The notes: a model not told the origin generated them from the sequence alone. A DNA stretch of 64,000 nt from Opisthorchis felineus (GCA_004794785.1 SJOL01006595.1:733884-797883); one strand, 5' to 3'; numbered from the stretch's first letter, positions 49,613-63,470 are shown. Made by a program: numbers and translations.

Positions 49613-52600
49613 TCATGACCAAAAGTTCCGATTCAAAAGGTAAGTGCATGGTAGACATATGAGTATAGGAATGTCCACGTAAAAGTGCATCTACCTGTCT
49701 AATAGTTAGGTGGAATAAAACTCAGATTTGGTCTAGGGGCGTTAAAATGTTGTTCTTATACATGGACCCGAAGAACCAGATATGCATAATTGTGGTGAGA
49801 GAAAATTCCAGCTCGGGAGCAACATTTGCCACGTCTTTTGGATAGCTAAGTTTGCAGCTTACATTGCATTGGCAGAGAAACACCAGAATGAAATCTGAAG
49901 CCAGTTCTGAACTTACTAAAACCGAAGCTAGGAGACCAGTTGCTTCAAGTCTCGGAATGGGAAGTAAACAGCCCCAAACAGAGAAAAAGTGGACAGAGAA
50001 CCGATGAACTTTACGGCATACTACATGTAAGACGCCATTTCTCTATCTGAGTGTGCAAAATAAGCACGTTAGTTAATGACTTAGAAAGCAAATTAGTCTC
50101 CGTCCTTTGACCGGAAAAGGAGGGCACTTACCTTATTGTTCAAAGCACGTTTTAGATTGCTTCATTTACGAAGACTGCCTACAAGAAATTAACAAAACTT
50201 ATTTGCGGCACTATACAAGTGGAGATAAAAGAAACTTGGAGCAATAAGTAAACGATGAAGTGTATTGCGCAAATACCCACGAGTCCTCGAGAAAAAATCA
50301 AATGGGAACATGGATGTGATCCGTGGTCGCTAGCGCTCAGTAACCCGAAATTCTTAACAGTCAAGAGAAAGGACTGCAGAAATGCAAGTCAAACCGGACA
50401 CCAGTGTCCGGTATTACCCAAGTCAACAAAAACAGGACAGCTCCATGCCAAGTGTTCTCTGAGGAAATGTAGTCAGCACAAAACTTAAAATACACAAGAA
50501 GGGTTGGCAGTACTCACTTACCACAGGCTACTCCCATAGTAAAACCACGAAGTACTGAAGGCCTACGCTCGTGGACGGGCCAACATAAGATCTGCATGTC
50601 AGGCTATAGCATGCAGTTAGGTGCCCAAAGTGCAGAATCTGCTGTCGTGTTCCGAACCTTGAGGTTGCCAGAAACTAGATGCCATAAAGTGTATGCAGGT
50701 GAGAACGTGTTATGTGTACAGTGCCTTTAGCATCCGCTAATCTGTTGCTCTTCAACTCGGATGTAATGATGGTCACCAAAATCCCGCTAGACACTGAGGA
50801 TACCACCGTAGGATGTCATTTCAAACATATGGATTGCCGGAGGGTAGATGTTGATAACCTTAACTCGGTCTCACACAACCACACCCGCCTATGCAAGGAG
50901 ACACAATGCACCTCAAACGTCCACGCTCTGGAGTGCAGTAACAATTCCTGCAATCTAGTGGTCTAATTTCCGCGTGCAATGTAGGTCCAATGTAACAGAT
51001 TCTGAAGACTGGAACTCTAGACATTCTCTTACAATTCCTGTAACTCCATCAACACATGCATCTAACTCCCTTTAGAAGGCAGAGGCTTTTGGCCGTAAAC
51101 GTATACATGTGGCCCAACAACTGGTTCTTCAGCAGCACGTTCGCCGACAATTCCAAAATGGAGGTTTCTCAACTCCGTCCATTCAGGATTTGGTACAAGG
51201 TTCCTAAACGACCTCTGGAAACTTACCACAGGAACTCCACTGGGCAACGGTGGCTCTTTGAACGAAATTGGCCTGCGTGTACAGTAGGATAGATTTGAGA
51301 ATCCTTTTCAGGAGGCAAAGCAACAACCTAGATGCTAAAACTCGATGGCTCGTGATCTGTAACAATATCCTAAAACTCTTATTAAATCCTGGTTCAGACA
51401 GGGGAATTACAATAAAAGCAAGCCTCTGCTGAGAGGTGTTGAGGTTTTTAAGGCATATCACCTAAAATCTGTTTTCTTTGTTGCATAAGTAATGGTCGAT
51501 GCTGCAACGATATCCTTCACAGACAATAAAATGTCGTATGTGCTAAATACGTTAGAAGAGTAGAACTTAAAAACGGCCAGGATCAACTGGCCTGCAACCG
51601 GACTTCTTGGAATAATGGTTCACACCATCGATCCTTCGCTCATTCTACTTTTCACAAGAACGGATAGAAACTACATCCTTAAACTATGGCAGGTCACTGT
51701 GTGTGCAATTAAACTTCCTAGGAGAGTTTTCGAGATAAAAACTCAGAAAATCTGGTCCGTGTAAATATCCTGATTTACTCCCATCATAGACTCCATAAAG
51801 GCTGTTTTTGTCGTACGCATCTATTGTATTTCTTGAGTAAACTGGCATAAGTCCTTAAAAAACCCGTTGACGTGCGCTACCTGGACTTCAATGAGCAGGT
51901 CTTGGTCTTCCCATGGTTCCCGGAGTAGGAGTCTGGAATCCAATATTTTGAAAATATTTTGCGCGCTCAACTTAACCTCAGTGACCCATGCAAAATACCG
52001 GACTTTACTCGCCAGATTTAAGCTAGGTGAAGTATGCAACTCAAAATGTCCAGATGTCGCGTAAGATGGGTGACGGCCTCCTGATGAACCTTACAGTTCA
52101 GCTTCTTAAGGATTGTAGCGCTCATTATGATGGCATAAAATGAGGCCGATCGCCGGTGAGAGTGTTAAAATGTAAGAATAAACATGAGGAGATATACGAA
52201 GGTATTTTATGGGCAGAAACAGGTAGAATATGGAGGAGAAAAACATAGAAAACATCCAAGAAAATGAAAAAATGTTGAGATGAGAAGTGAAGTGGATTGG
52301 AAGGTGGCGATCCTATAATTGCTATCTGTTACAAACTGTCGGCTTCTCTGGCTCTTGAAAAAGAATATGGACGACAATTGCTCTCCTGCGATGTCCCGGA
52401 TGACTTCTGATTCTCATTGTGAGTGGCAGTTGATTTAAAACTTTCCGGACCTGACTTTCCAGGAGCACCTAAAATCCTAAAAATTGCTAATATTATGATG
52501 CTTAATTAGTGAATAGGCAAACTGATCCGGGTGATTTTGTATTCCTTAAATCTTAATCTTAGCAAAAGATAGCCGGAATCTGGGCCACACATCAGTAACT

Positions 52601-55600
52601 AGCGCGCTTCGTTTTTATAGCTGACATCTTCAAATCTAAGTCACATAAGCGTACCAAATCCTCCACGAAAAACTTGAGAGGTTTGGAAGTGCACTCGAGT
52701 GCTCTCAAGCACTCAGATTTATTGGTGAATTTCCCTGCAAGAGATAATTCAAGAATCCACTTTAATTTCTAGTTGCCTTGTATGCAAGCCGAGTGCAGCT
52801 GTGGTAAACAGCAAACGCTGTCGAGCAAAAGAGCGGCGACCGATCCCACTACGTCTGACACGTCCATACCACGACAAAACGCAGGACTACCCACATTCAG
52901 CTCTCTTTCTCAGTTTCTCAGTAATCGTATCAGTGTACGATCAAGGCTGAAAATCTGCTGGAAACTTTGAACTATCAAAGAAGGCCAGTCTTCCAATTCT
53001 ACGGAAGCATTTTAGGATATTGTTCTCTTTCTCTGTTGTCTATTCCGTCGTCCATCCCCTTCGCCTGGTGTCTATCCTTTGCCTATCGTCTCTAGTCCTA
53101 GACGAATTTGTTCATTGTTCACAAAAATCCTACAAAATGTTCCTGCATAAAAGGACGGCTTATGCAGAGGATATTTTAAGAAGGGATATTTGTATCCTCT
53201 GGATGGTGGCTTGTTTTTCTGAACTCTGTCAATGAAGCTTACAGTTCTCGGTGATGGTAGTATATCCATTCAGTTCCCTCCCAATACTGTTGTTGTTTCA
53301 TTAAAAAACATTCAGAATAAAACCCTGCACAAACGAACACACCTACTGCCGAATCGCCATCCATATTGACGACTTCTACTAGTAGAGGAGGGGGCATTTA
53401 TGACGTGGTCTGGATGGTTTATATCTTACTAGTTGAATTTTCTGCCCAGCGAATAGGACCTCTTTCTTCAAGTACGATTATTCCGATTATTTTCTGACAG
53501 ACTGAGTGAGCATTAGGTTATATTTCCGACCTAATTAGTGCTATTTAGTGCGCATTCTTTGCTTATAGCTGGTTGAGGCGTGATTCGAGATATGGAATAA
53601 TGCGTTGATATTGGACTTACCAGAATAGTTTTGGAGGGCAGGGGTAGAAGCAAATACAAAGCAAACAGATCCAGCAATCCCATGTAAGTTAAAGTTACCG
53701 CAACTTGGGTCACCGTACAGGTACTAACAGATCAAACTCTAAAAAATCAGACAGTGTGTTTTTCAAACGAAGCCATTTCCGCTTGATTAGTAAGCGAAAT
53801 CTATAAGCAACCAAGAAAAAATTGTTGGCAAATACAATTGTAGCTTCTTTAGGCACTTATACGCAAAAACGACCGATGTGCTACATGAAAAAGCACGGCT
53901 AACTCGGGGGTTTTTAACTACAGAAGACTCGTTGCCCTAATGTTGACAATGAGACACAGAAACACGTTGCAATGTTGTTAGCACACAACCCCTCCCGTTT
54001 TGAGTTTAGGAGCAAAGTGATACCAGAAGGAGCACAAGTGCCTAAACATTGGCAAGCATTTGTTATACCCCGGTAAAATATGCCTTATTACACTAATTTC
54101 AGAATGATAACCTTAAAATCTACGGGAAAAAATGTCCATTAACCCCATTAGAAGGTCCGGAGTGCAGCCTTCAAAATTTGGTATGGATGGTTTTGTATGC
54201 GGGAAAATTCTTAAGTAACAAAACATGTTGTTAGTGGGAGGTTACAGGGCACCTTCAAGGGCCTACCTTGAATAACGGACTAAAAAAACCGATAGCATTT
54301 TATGAACCTGCTCGAGCTCATTTGAATATTCATGTATGATTAGAGGGGTTGACTTGTATGTTTGATCAAAGCAGTGTTGATACGCCAGGATTGGAGTAAA
54401 TAGTCGTAGTTTTCCTCATCGGTTGCCAACATGTAGGTGAATGTGAACACGTAGGATACTTAAGGAGAGACTAGTACGTATATAGATTTGTGAAGTGTAT
54501 TGACAAGCAGAGCTCCTACATTGTGTACTGGCAAAATACCTAACAGCAGTATACACGGATCCTGCTTACTTTCGGTTCCTGCATGTGACAGTACCTAGGA
54601 ATAAGCTATCATGTGCCCTTAAACTGGTCATATTCTTCCATGATGGTCAGCAGTGTAGTTCCGTTGTCAAAAGAATGGAGAGTAACAAACACGTAGACCA
54701 AGTACGCAACGACATTAAGCTTGCAAGCGGGCTGTCGGTTATACAACTAACGGCCGAAACGGTTTGTATTTTATTCAACAAAAATTTCGTGATGAAAATC
54801 CTAGAAATTAAAACCGAAGGCTCACGCATTCTTCTAGCAAGAGGTTTGACTGAACACATTTTTAAATTGAGGACGGATAGTTTCGCCATATTTTCACTGT
54901 CAGCTTAATCAAGGGGAGGTCCTGAATTTCACCGCGTGCTAAATGCTGCGACTGTGTCAGGCATATTGTAGGTATACTGCAGCATTAGCGGTGCTAATTG
55001 AAATATAATTTGCGGCCTTACCACGTGAGTTTATGGAGCGTACTATATTAGTTCTTTTTGGGCATTCTTTTAATATTGGTTCGTTCCAAAATTTAACCTC
55101 ATTTTAAGTTTTTCTAGTGTGAATCTAAAACAGTCTTTTATGAGTGAAGTTCGCGGAACAAATCACTATGATATCTTACACAAATGTAAAAGGGAGAACT
55201 TACAAAAATTAGATGCGAGATGGACCTCCTTTGGCTAGAAAAAAGCAACTTGGAGCGCCAGAAAATTTGATACAGGAAACGTGGCGGTCCCTACTTGTTA
55301 TTTAAAGTGAATTTCCGAACGGAGGGCCCTAGTTATCCTCGAGTCCAGGTGCAAGGAGGAAAGCCCTTCGCCGCGAAGTCGTTTATTAGCAAACACCAAC
55401 TAAACAGTTACAAACTATTGAACAGGAAAGTAAACATCTCATGTGCACCTTGTTTTTAAAAACCAAACGTCCTCACGCGTCTTCTTGAACTCTCTTCAAT
55501 ATGCATTGACTATCACGCAGCTGTAAGCGAAGGCTGCAAAGCAGTTCCACAAGTTTCGTAATAAACCCCACCTTAGATTACACGCGAGGCGGAGTGACGA

Positions 55601-57355
55601 GAAAACCAAATACTACTCGCCTGCCTCATCAGTAGTATCCGCCGTTACACAGGTATAGGTGTCCTGGTACTATGTCAGTTCACGTGACACCATGAATTAC
55701 ATCGACACAACTAATTTTATGACACCTAGGCTGCGGCATTAAGAAATCAGTTGGGCGGCCTTATTCGCTGCATACAACAGGAAGGATAGGGAAAACCCAC
55801 TGCCGCCTACACCAGTTCCGTGTCTTAATTATCCTCTCCCAATCTACAACGTTTAATTAACTTTCTCGTAATTCCCAGCGTAGCGCACGCCAGTTAGCTA
55901 GGCAGGACTGTACGCGGCTGCACACCGTTCCCTAGACCTGCAGTTTCACTTTCAGTAAGCAGGCCCTCTTCCCGGTTTTTAATGCGAACTTTAACGTTCG
56001 AAGACTTAACTATGTTGATTACTAAGAAGCGCTTGTGTTAACGCTTAATTATTTGACGGTTGATTTTCCAAAAGTTTCGCCGTCTCAGTGCCTTCCTTTT
56101 TAACATTCGAATGATTTTTCAATGGTCGCAGCTCGGCTCCGTAAATGAATTTTCCTTGCTTGTTTGAATGCCTGTAAAAACATATTACAGTACCGTTCTT
56201 CTGGCAGTTTCTAAAAGCACTCACATCTAACTGATTTAAGAAGCACGTTTTTATGTTCACTGCTAACACTACATCATTCAGTCGGTGAACGGCATGTTTT
56301 ACCGACTAAGGATTATATAACCGAAGGATCCTAGACAGTGTCTCAATCACCGGGGATTTTTTTGACCAAACATGTTTCCCCTGTTTACTTAAGGCACGTC
56401 TTGACGAAAGGTCTAATTCAGATGCATGACTTTTTCTGTGGTGAACATTGTTGTACTGAGCAATGGTTATTTCCCGGCAGTACTGGTTGTAGATGCAGCA
56501 AACCTCGATGTGCTACCTTACGTTGTCTTAGCGTGGGATATTTGTGAAGTCAAATCCGGCATAAACCCGATCATATGACCTGCCATTCACAGATACTTGT
56601 GCTGATCCCCAAGTTGATTCATCCCCGGAGAAGATTAGGAATCGGAATTTCTGTTTAGCAATTTAAGACTACTTTTGTTCAGAAAAAAGCAACATACCAC
56701 AACTTTCTCTGCTGCTTTGAAAGAGGCTTCTTCTCAAATAGTGGTCACATTGGCTTGATAAAACAACAGCCGTTCGTGGCGGTTTCGGGCTCCAAAACGT
56801 CTTTGTGACTTCTAGTATAACGATGTTGCATCCAATCGAGACAGATGCATAAATCAAGTAGGTCGTGTGTAAGATTTCGCCCTAAATAAGGCCTGCATAT
56901 GTAAATGTGGCGTAGTGAAACAAGGGAAAATGAAGGTCAGTATAACAAGGATCGCAAGAAAAGGTTGTAGAAAATTCTAAATGCGGATCCCAGTTCATTG
57001 CCTCTCGGAAACTAATCAGAAACAATATGAAAATGTGATACTTAGTAAAAGCTAATATCTAGGACGCTGGGCACATATATTTGACAATAGATTTTATGGT
57101 CAATGGCTCCCAAATTTAAGTGTTTGTTCCACCTGCTCAACATGATTCGTGGTCTGCGTCTTTGGACAACGTGATATATGGGCTTATATTAGCTTTAATC
57201 AACAACGGCGGTGGATCTGTGTTCTGTGGTAATTGAACTCTTTTTTAACCTTTTAGGACGAAGAACACTTTCGCGAAAACTAGGCTAATAGAGTCCTCAC
57301 ATTTCTGTGTTAAAAAATAAACTAGACGACTCTTCCAGTCATTTGCTGGTCGAAA
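49613..57355. other. No supported gene; scattered weak signals
   Basis: A GTAAGTGCATGG donor-like site follows the SINE tail at 49640 but has no usable upstream frame. A frame near 50380 reads DCRNASQTGHQCPVLPK, which recalls a retroviral zinc knuckle but lacks two of the Cys ligands. A purine-rich tract lies at about 52166-52300. The 55.3-56.0 kb stretch is visibly richer in GC than its surroundings, with no readable product. No gene is supported. Confidence 0.4.
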
Positions 57356-57359
57356 CGTG

Positions 57360-58080
57360 GCAACTGGCTCTATTTACCCCGATACATGGAAACATATCCG
57401 AGGCTTCAAGCAGGATTACCTTTGCGTAGGATGCGCATTGATTGCATCTCCTGTGGATGTCAAATTCAGTCCACAGTTGCAGTTTTTTTGACTTAAAGGA
57501 AGCTTTCGACTCTGCAAATACGTCAGCGCTATTATGTATAATTAGCCAAAGAGGGATAACTCTGAAATTTTCAGATACGATTCTTGCCTCCTGAAAACAG
57601 TCTGTCCGCATAAGTCTACAATGAACTGTACGGAAACCTCACAATTATCATGATTCTTGAGGGCTGGAATATCCTTTGTTGTTGAACTTCCTTATCAGTA
57701 TTGACACAGAGCACGCACCTGAGTGTTCGGGATTCTTGCTATCAAAATCACATCTGTTGCAAGTCTACCAGGCTGGGACTACGCAAACGACATTTTCTTA
57801 TAATTTAAAGATTAAGAGTTGCATCCCCGCTGTGCTCATTTGAAACTTAGGAGGTGCAATAAACTTGGTTTGCCGGCAGTTTGCATTACTGGGCAGTTGC
57901 GTAAACCATGTCGGAACTGCGATCAAGTTCAGACCGAATTTGCGTGAATTTGGGGAAGTTACAGCGATGCATAAAAGGCAACCGCATTTCACTATGATTG
58001 TAAAACCTGACCTCTCTGGCTCAAAGATCTGAAATGACTTCAGAATATTTACTGCCAGCATTTTTGCAGCACGAAGTTCT
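57360..58080 (+). mobile_element. Degenerate RTE-like LINE fragment (reverse transcriptase)
   Basis: The clearest block is VFFDLKEAFDSANTSALLCI then ISQRGITLKFSDTIL at about 57482-57593, which is the palm motif A of RTE-like reverse transcriptases (FLDLKAAFDSVDR in intact elements). Upstream bases match the preceding finger region with small gaps. Downstream, after a frameshift, YNELYGNLTI is recognisable near 57620, then NFLISID, then the catalytic box as DYANDIFL (57777-57800), so YADD has become YAND. A further part near 57880 gives LLGSCVNHVG, and a stretch near 57990-58030 resembles the CETWPLR region at the DNA level. The copy is truncated at both ends and carries internal deletions. 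Confidence 0.8.
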
Positions 58081-58620
58081 TTAGCTGGTTGTAGTTTGTT
58101 CAAATGAAGCAATAATCAAATGGGTCATTGGTGATTAATCAGAATCACTATATTAGTGAATAGAATTCATCAGGTTAGGGTGGTTGAGGCTTTTTAACAT
58201 TGCCAAGCGACCTGCTAACTTGGCAAAGTTTTGTCTCAAAAAATGTCCTTTGTGAGATCTTGGTCCTTTTTTAGAAGGTGTCCACGAGATTCTTGTTGCA
58301 CGTCGATTGAATACTCACAGAGCAAATATGCTTTTATTTCCTAGTAATGGTTGACAGATTGGGTTTATCTGTTGTTGTATGCAGGCCTGGTGTTAGGAAA
58401 TTTCCACAAAAGATGTGGGATCATTTCCACTAATGGGGTCTTACTTTGACGTGATGCTCGGGTCTGTTTATTTCGTTCTATTTCTGTTTCCCCAGTAGCA
58501 TACGGCTGTTTGTACGACATTATAACCGGCATATATTTCATCCCACTTCTTACTGCACCAGTCTTCCTCACAATTGAAATACCTTCGAGCACCAGTATTT
58601 ACTACTGCTACATTTTGGTT

Positions 58621-58660
58621 GATACTGTTGATGACGACGATAATGATGAGGATGATGATA
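58621..58660 (+). repeat. Imperfect (GAT)n tract
   Basis: Triplets of GAT and GAC with interruptions. Short triplet tails are common at the 3' ends of RTE-type elements, but no element end was identified here, so it is recorded only as a simple repeat. Confidence 0.7.
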
Positions 58661-61039
58661 CTTTTCCGGTACAAGCAGCTGGATTTACCCCTCAGTTTTA
58701 GTGCATTGTGTGACGATTAATCTGATCTATCCTACAACCTAAAATATTCTGAATTTTTAACTAGACTGCTGTTCAAACAATGTCAAGTGACTAGAAATAT
58801 GGTGAGTTTTTGTTTACTTCAGAAAGGGACCGTGCATTAGTGACATCCAACGCAACAGTATCATGAGGGTGTGTGTGTGATTGCTAGATACGCGAGGTCA
58901 TACAGAACTTCCTACAGAAACTATTCTTAGCCACAATGAGGCCAAATGTTCTATCAAAAACGAGTCGCAGTATGTTGCCGCCGTCTGTTGTTTGTGCTCA
59001 GCCAGAATATCTGGTTGTGCAGACCCCAAAGGAAGTCTTTCTTAATACAGTCAAAACAACTTTGCTGTATGTGAACCATCCCTGCTGTCCGAAGAATTGA
59101 GTGAACACAGACTGATACCTAAATTGTGAACTTGCGCTATCTAGCCAGCGCGATTTCCAGTGGACCAGATTTTTTTCTAAAACGGACTTACATGTAACTT
59201 AACTGGATTTGAGAAAGGGACAAACGTTTTTGAGCCTGTGACTGGGCCATATGCCGGATTGCTGCGGGTTTACGGAGGAATGCGTATGCATTTATGTTTC
59301 TGTCGGCCAACTGATGTTGTGCACAAACTGCTTCAGCAAACAGTCAGTTCTATTTTGAGGCTGTGCATAAATTATCACTTGGATAACAACACCTTTGCAA
59401 ATTATTCAGTGAATAAGTTTCTATTCTAGAAACTTTATTCCAGAAGAGTTTGCCATGAAAACGTGGCAAAATGTGCAAAAATATTCCTCGCACATCGAAC
59501 TGAGATTAGTGGATAGAATAGTTCTGTGTTTGGTTTGTGTGTCTGGTATTGTGAAACAGATATATTTCTTGAGATAGACCGGTATATACAATACCTTACT
59601 TTACGATCTTGGTTCTAAACTGAAGGTTCGTCCAAAATTATTTGCTAATATGCACAGGCCGAATCGTTCCCCTCCCCAAAAGAGTTCACCAAGTGCAACG
59701 ACCATTTGGAACTTCTTGCTTGTCTTCTTTTGGAGGGAGACTAAGTTTAGATATCAACCGTCAATTCAAAACTCAATCTGCATAACGCCTGTGTACCATG
59801 ATTTGGCCTATTCTGGGTTATCACACACGGTTTGGGTACAAAATGGCGTTGGCTTGTTCACGATTTATAATGCAACCAGTTTAGTTTCACTTTGGGCGTC
59901 GTTGTAAGTCAACATCATATAAACATGTTGAAAGCATTTTGGTGGTTAACGTCATCCATTGCGCGTACCGTTGCCACCCAATCCTATATGTATATAAAAG
60001 TCCAATAAGCTTTTCAAAATTTCATGGACTGTAACTTGGCTGTCAGCCTGGTGACCAAGAGAATATATGGCTCACGCATTCGAAAATACATGAATTAAGT
60101 AACTAGGCAGGCTGATGTTAAATTTTCATACCTTAAGCCAAACTAGGACATAATTGATCATTATGTAAGAGGTATTTTTTAGTGTCACTCTCTGAATAGA
60201 TCTGAGTAGCTTTTGCAACAGCGAATAATCCAGTATAACACTCTGTAAGGAACGGTCCCTCAGGAGAAATCAGTAATTTTACTAGGAAAAACAGCTGCAG
60301 AAATTTTGTGGTTTGCAAAAAAATACAAAGATCTGGCGGTTTTGATGACAGCTTATGGCTCCAAGTTTTTAGTTTACTCTATAAATACCTGAAAAATTAT
60401 CCTGAAAGTGTAATATTTTATGACCTGTCCAAAGCAAGCAGACCTCAACACAGAAAAGCAAAGCCTGAATCTGCGTCGATGACTGCATTCGAATCAGACT
60501 GCATTTCTGAATGATTGCTCTCTAAGTGCAAGCATGAAACGCAGAGCATTTTTGGATTGACAGACCAGGCATCTTGCAACATTATGGAGTTATGACAAGA
60601 TCAATTCCTATACCACGAAACACCACTTCTCCGCACTTAGGTAAATCTGAGTTGGTGGTTACCATTCTGCTATGCGCTGATCCGACTTAAGGCTGTTATC
60701 TTGTCATGGTAGTCAGGCGTCTGTGCTACAGTGATTCCGCGGGCTATGCTGAGTGGAAGTCGGTCTCTAGAGGTCTAGCCACCTTGAAAGTTAACTGGGG
60801 GCAGGCCTACAATGAACAGCAAATCCACCGTTTACGAGTTGGCCTGGAGGAATGTTTGTATTGTCTTCTGAGATAGGGGTGTGAAGACATAAATTTGTTT
60901 CCTTCAGGCAACCGGCATGTTCACATTTATGGAAGTGGCAATGAGGCCTCCCACCGAGGAACGACGGTTCAGAAAAGATCAACGTTGGAAATCGTACAAA
61001 CGGTTGACCATAACTGCCGGCGCATTATTTAGTACGATT

Positions 61040-61500
61040 CTTTTAAACTCAAGAGTCTTTTGCCGCTAGGGAGGCACCTACTGTGCGAAGCGGCATTACA
61101 CTTAAGACAGTCATGCCTTACCCTCTGCGACGTCCCGCCATGGCAGCAAGCTGCAGCTAAGTGGGTCAGACTTCTAAGTCAATGACACCGGGCTGGGTCC
61201 CTCGAGAAAATCATAACCGCTGTCATACAGCTAAGACTCTTAAGTCAGAGGCCAAGGGGAGGTGCCTCGAATAAAACCCTATCTTATCCAACTGTTCTGA
61301 GGGTTGACTTAAAGGCCCAATGTTGGGTTCATCAACGTAATTCTCTTACGTGTCTTCGTTCACTGATTTCTCTCACAAGTCCTTCACTCAAATCCATCTC
61401 GCTTATTCAGATGTCGACCACCTAATTTTGCTTCGTGTCTAAGCTTCTACCCAGTAAAATATAAAAACTTGGTAAATTAGTGGATTTATTCGACATTGTC
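61040..61500 (+). mobile_element. Probable 5' untranslated region of the LINE
   Basis: Sequence directly upstream of the LINE endonuclease, richer in GC than its surroundings. It holds paired inverted repeats: TGCCGCT (61061-61067) with AGCGGCA (61089-61095), and GAGGCACCT (61071-61079) with AGGTGCCTC (61260-61268). A GACTT-CT-AAGTC hairpin also lies near 61169. No open frame is readable. The 5' boundary is unknown. Assignment is by position only. Confidence 0.35.
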
Positions 61501-61502
61501 TT

Positions 61503-62060
61503 TTCAACCTTTAAACTCTGTGTCAGGTTGAGCGGCAGATAGCTCTTGCACAGGCCTTGTCATTCCATCTGATCGATGTGTGTAGTGTCATTGAAACACG
61601 CATTCCAGGCTCCAGGTCAGTCCTACGTCTCAAATTGCCTAGTTCAAGATCAGATTCCTTGTATTTTACCCTTTGGGTGTCTAATGAACCTGATGCAGTG
61701 TCCCGTGGTGTCTACGGCCTGGAAGTTGTACTTAGCCCCAGGAATGAATGCGCCCTATTGGACTGAATTCCACTAAACAGCCGTGTTTGCATTGTTAGGT
61801 TGACTGGTCCAACACATTTCGACGCGAGAAACTGTTTGTTTGTTGCATCGGCACGTGCCGTGAGAGACGCGAATAAAATTGGGAACGACTTCACTAGTTG
61901 TGCACTGAGTAGCATTTGTTTGTGGCCAGCACAAACTTTCAGCCATGATTGGGATCCACCAACTACAAACCATCCGTTGAACCAACTGAACTATGTGGCA
62001 GTTTGCTACCGGTGGAGATGTGCGATACAAAACTGTTCTTCATTTTGGCATACATAACTT
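61503..62060 (+). pseudogene. LINE endonuclease domain relic
   Basis: The N-terminal apurinic-type endonuclease of the RTE-like element nicks target DNA to prime reverse transcription in intact copies. Here the frame opens with an in-frame TAA at 61512. The conserved Glu of the SETRI-type motif is kept (VIETRI). The central GDFNAQ block is missing between about 61930 and 61990, apparently through deletion, so the domain cannot be functional. Confidence 0.75.
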
Positions 62061-62485
62061 GTCTCCGGGTACTGCAATGTGTGGGCACACTAATCTGTTA
62101 GCTTCTCCCCTAGAACACGTCAGATGGTGCAAGAAAATTCAGTTTACCAACTACAAAAAGTCTGTGTAGCTCAACACTATCGGATTGGTTTAGCTGAAAG
62201 TCTCTCAGGACATGACGAGTATGACGATTGCAGTGGTTATTTGGATGGCTATTAGACAAGGATGAAAACTCGCCCGCAGCTTTTGAAGCTGTCTTATCGA
62301 GTTCCCTTGGACGTGCCAGTGATCTCGTCACGATCATCTCCTCTGACTGAAGCGGGAAAAGGACACCAGCAAAAATTGATTATGATGGCGAATAACCACT
62401 ACGGCAGAACAATGAGGAGACAGCTTCTCCAAAGTGGTAAAAACTCATCCTGTTCCAGTTAATCCGATCAAATGGTTCATGGAGT

Positions 62486-63470
62486 GTGGGTATTAGTGAA
62501 AGACTATGGAAGAGCATGGGACCGCTGAAAAGTCGTCTTGAAATATGGGCTGGGCATTTTGAAGAACAATTCAGCTGGGCTCCACCAACTTACCCTCTGG
62601 AAGGACAAATTAACCCGAGTGGGACATTGGCATCAGTCCACTGTCGTTTGTCGAATTTCAGCCAGCTATCTTACGGCTTCAGCGCAACAAAGCACCCAGT
62701 CCAAAAGGTTGGTGGCCTGCTTTCCTCAAAGAAGCCGGCGAAGATATCTTGGCCAATCCTGCGATCCTGTCCCAACTTATCCAAAAAAATGGAGTTGCTG
62801 AAGCATGGCTGCCATTTTCAAAAATGGTGCAAAACCATCGTGCGAAAACCACCGGGACTTTGGTCCAGTGGCTATAGTTTTTGAGTGGTTCTTTTGTATT
62901 GTCCTACAAAAGCTCATCCATCATCAGGAGAGTCACCTCCGCAAGAAGCAAGCTATGGTTTGGCCTCCTCAGGGTTACATAGATTATATCTTCACTTTTT
63001 GGTAACTTCTGGAACTGCATCACTCCTTCCAACAACCATTAAGGATCGCCATTCTTGATCACGAATCTGGTTTCGATTCCGCTGTCTGTCACTACCTCCA
63101 GTGGTCTCATGCACGGAAGCTTTATAACTTAGCATTCGATATGATGCTTTCGTCCTCCTTACTTGACTCTAACACCAAGGGTGTCGAAATACTCCTGGGG
63201 AGTTTGCTCAAGGACATTGAGTATGCCTACCATATTGCTTCTTGGATCAGACCCTTCGGAAATACGGGATATTTTAAATAACCAACATAAATCTACTGCA
63301 TACATGGGTATCGAGCTCGCACCTATAAAATGTGAAGTGCTGTCACAAGATTGGGTGGGACCAGACCATAGAAAACCTCATGCTTGCAGGTGAGCTGGTC
63401 GAAGTGGTAGGTAAGTTTGTTCAGCTGGGCAGCTGCACAAGTCCGGGCGGACAGGTAAAAGACTAAATTA
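62486..63470 (+). pseudogene. LINE reverse transcriptase domain relic
   Basis: Covers the region from the WAGHFEE linker through the thumb. Fingers and palm blocks are recognisable in at least three frames. Motif A (the FLDLKAAFDS block of intact elements) is badly decayed around 63050-63110. The YADD box reads YAYH at 63222-63233, removing both catalytic aspartates. The thumb includes IKCEVLSQDW near 63325, and ELVEVVGKFVQLGSCTSPGG lies near 63395-63454. Confidence 0.8.

Larger units (their letters stand above)
58090..61500. other. No supported gene; GAT-rich tract and LINE 5' flank
   Basis: A GAT/GAC-rich simple tract lies at 58621-58660. Frames here (for example 59238-59429 and 59650-59907, plus) match nothing known. 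From about 61040 the sequence becomes richer in GC and in short inverted repeats and leads into the LINE endonuclease; it is treated separately below. Confidence 0.4.

Noticed and set aside
53020..53235. YAED within a frame, resembling a reverse transcriptase YADD box
   Set aside because: No flanking reverse transcriptase blocks before or after, so it is a chance four-residue match.
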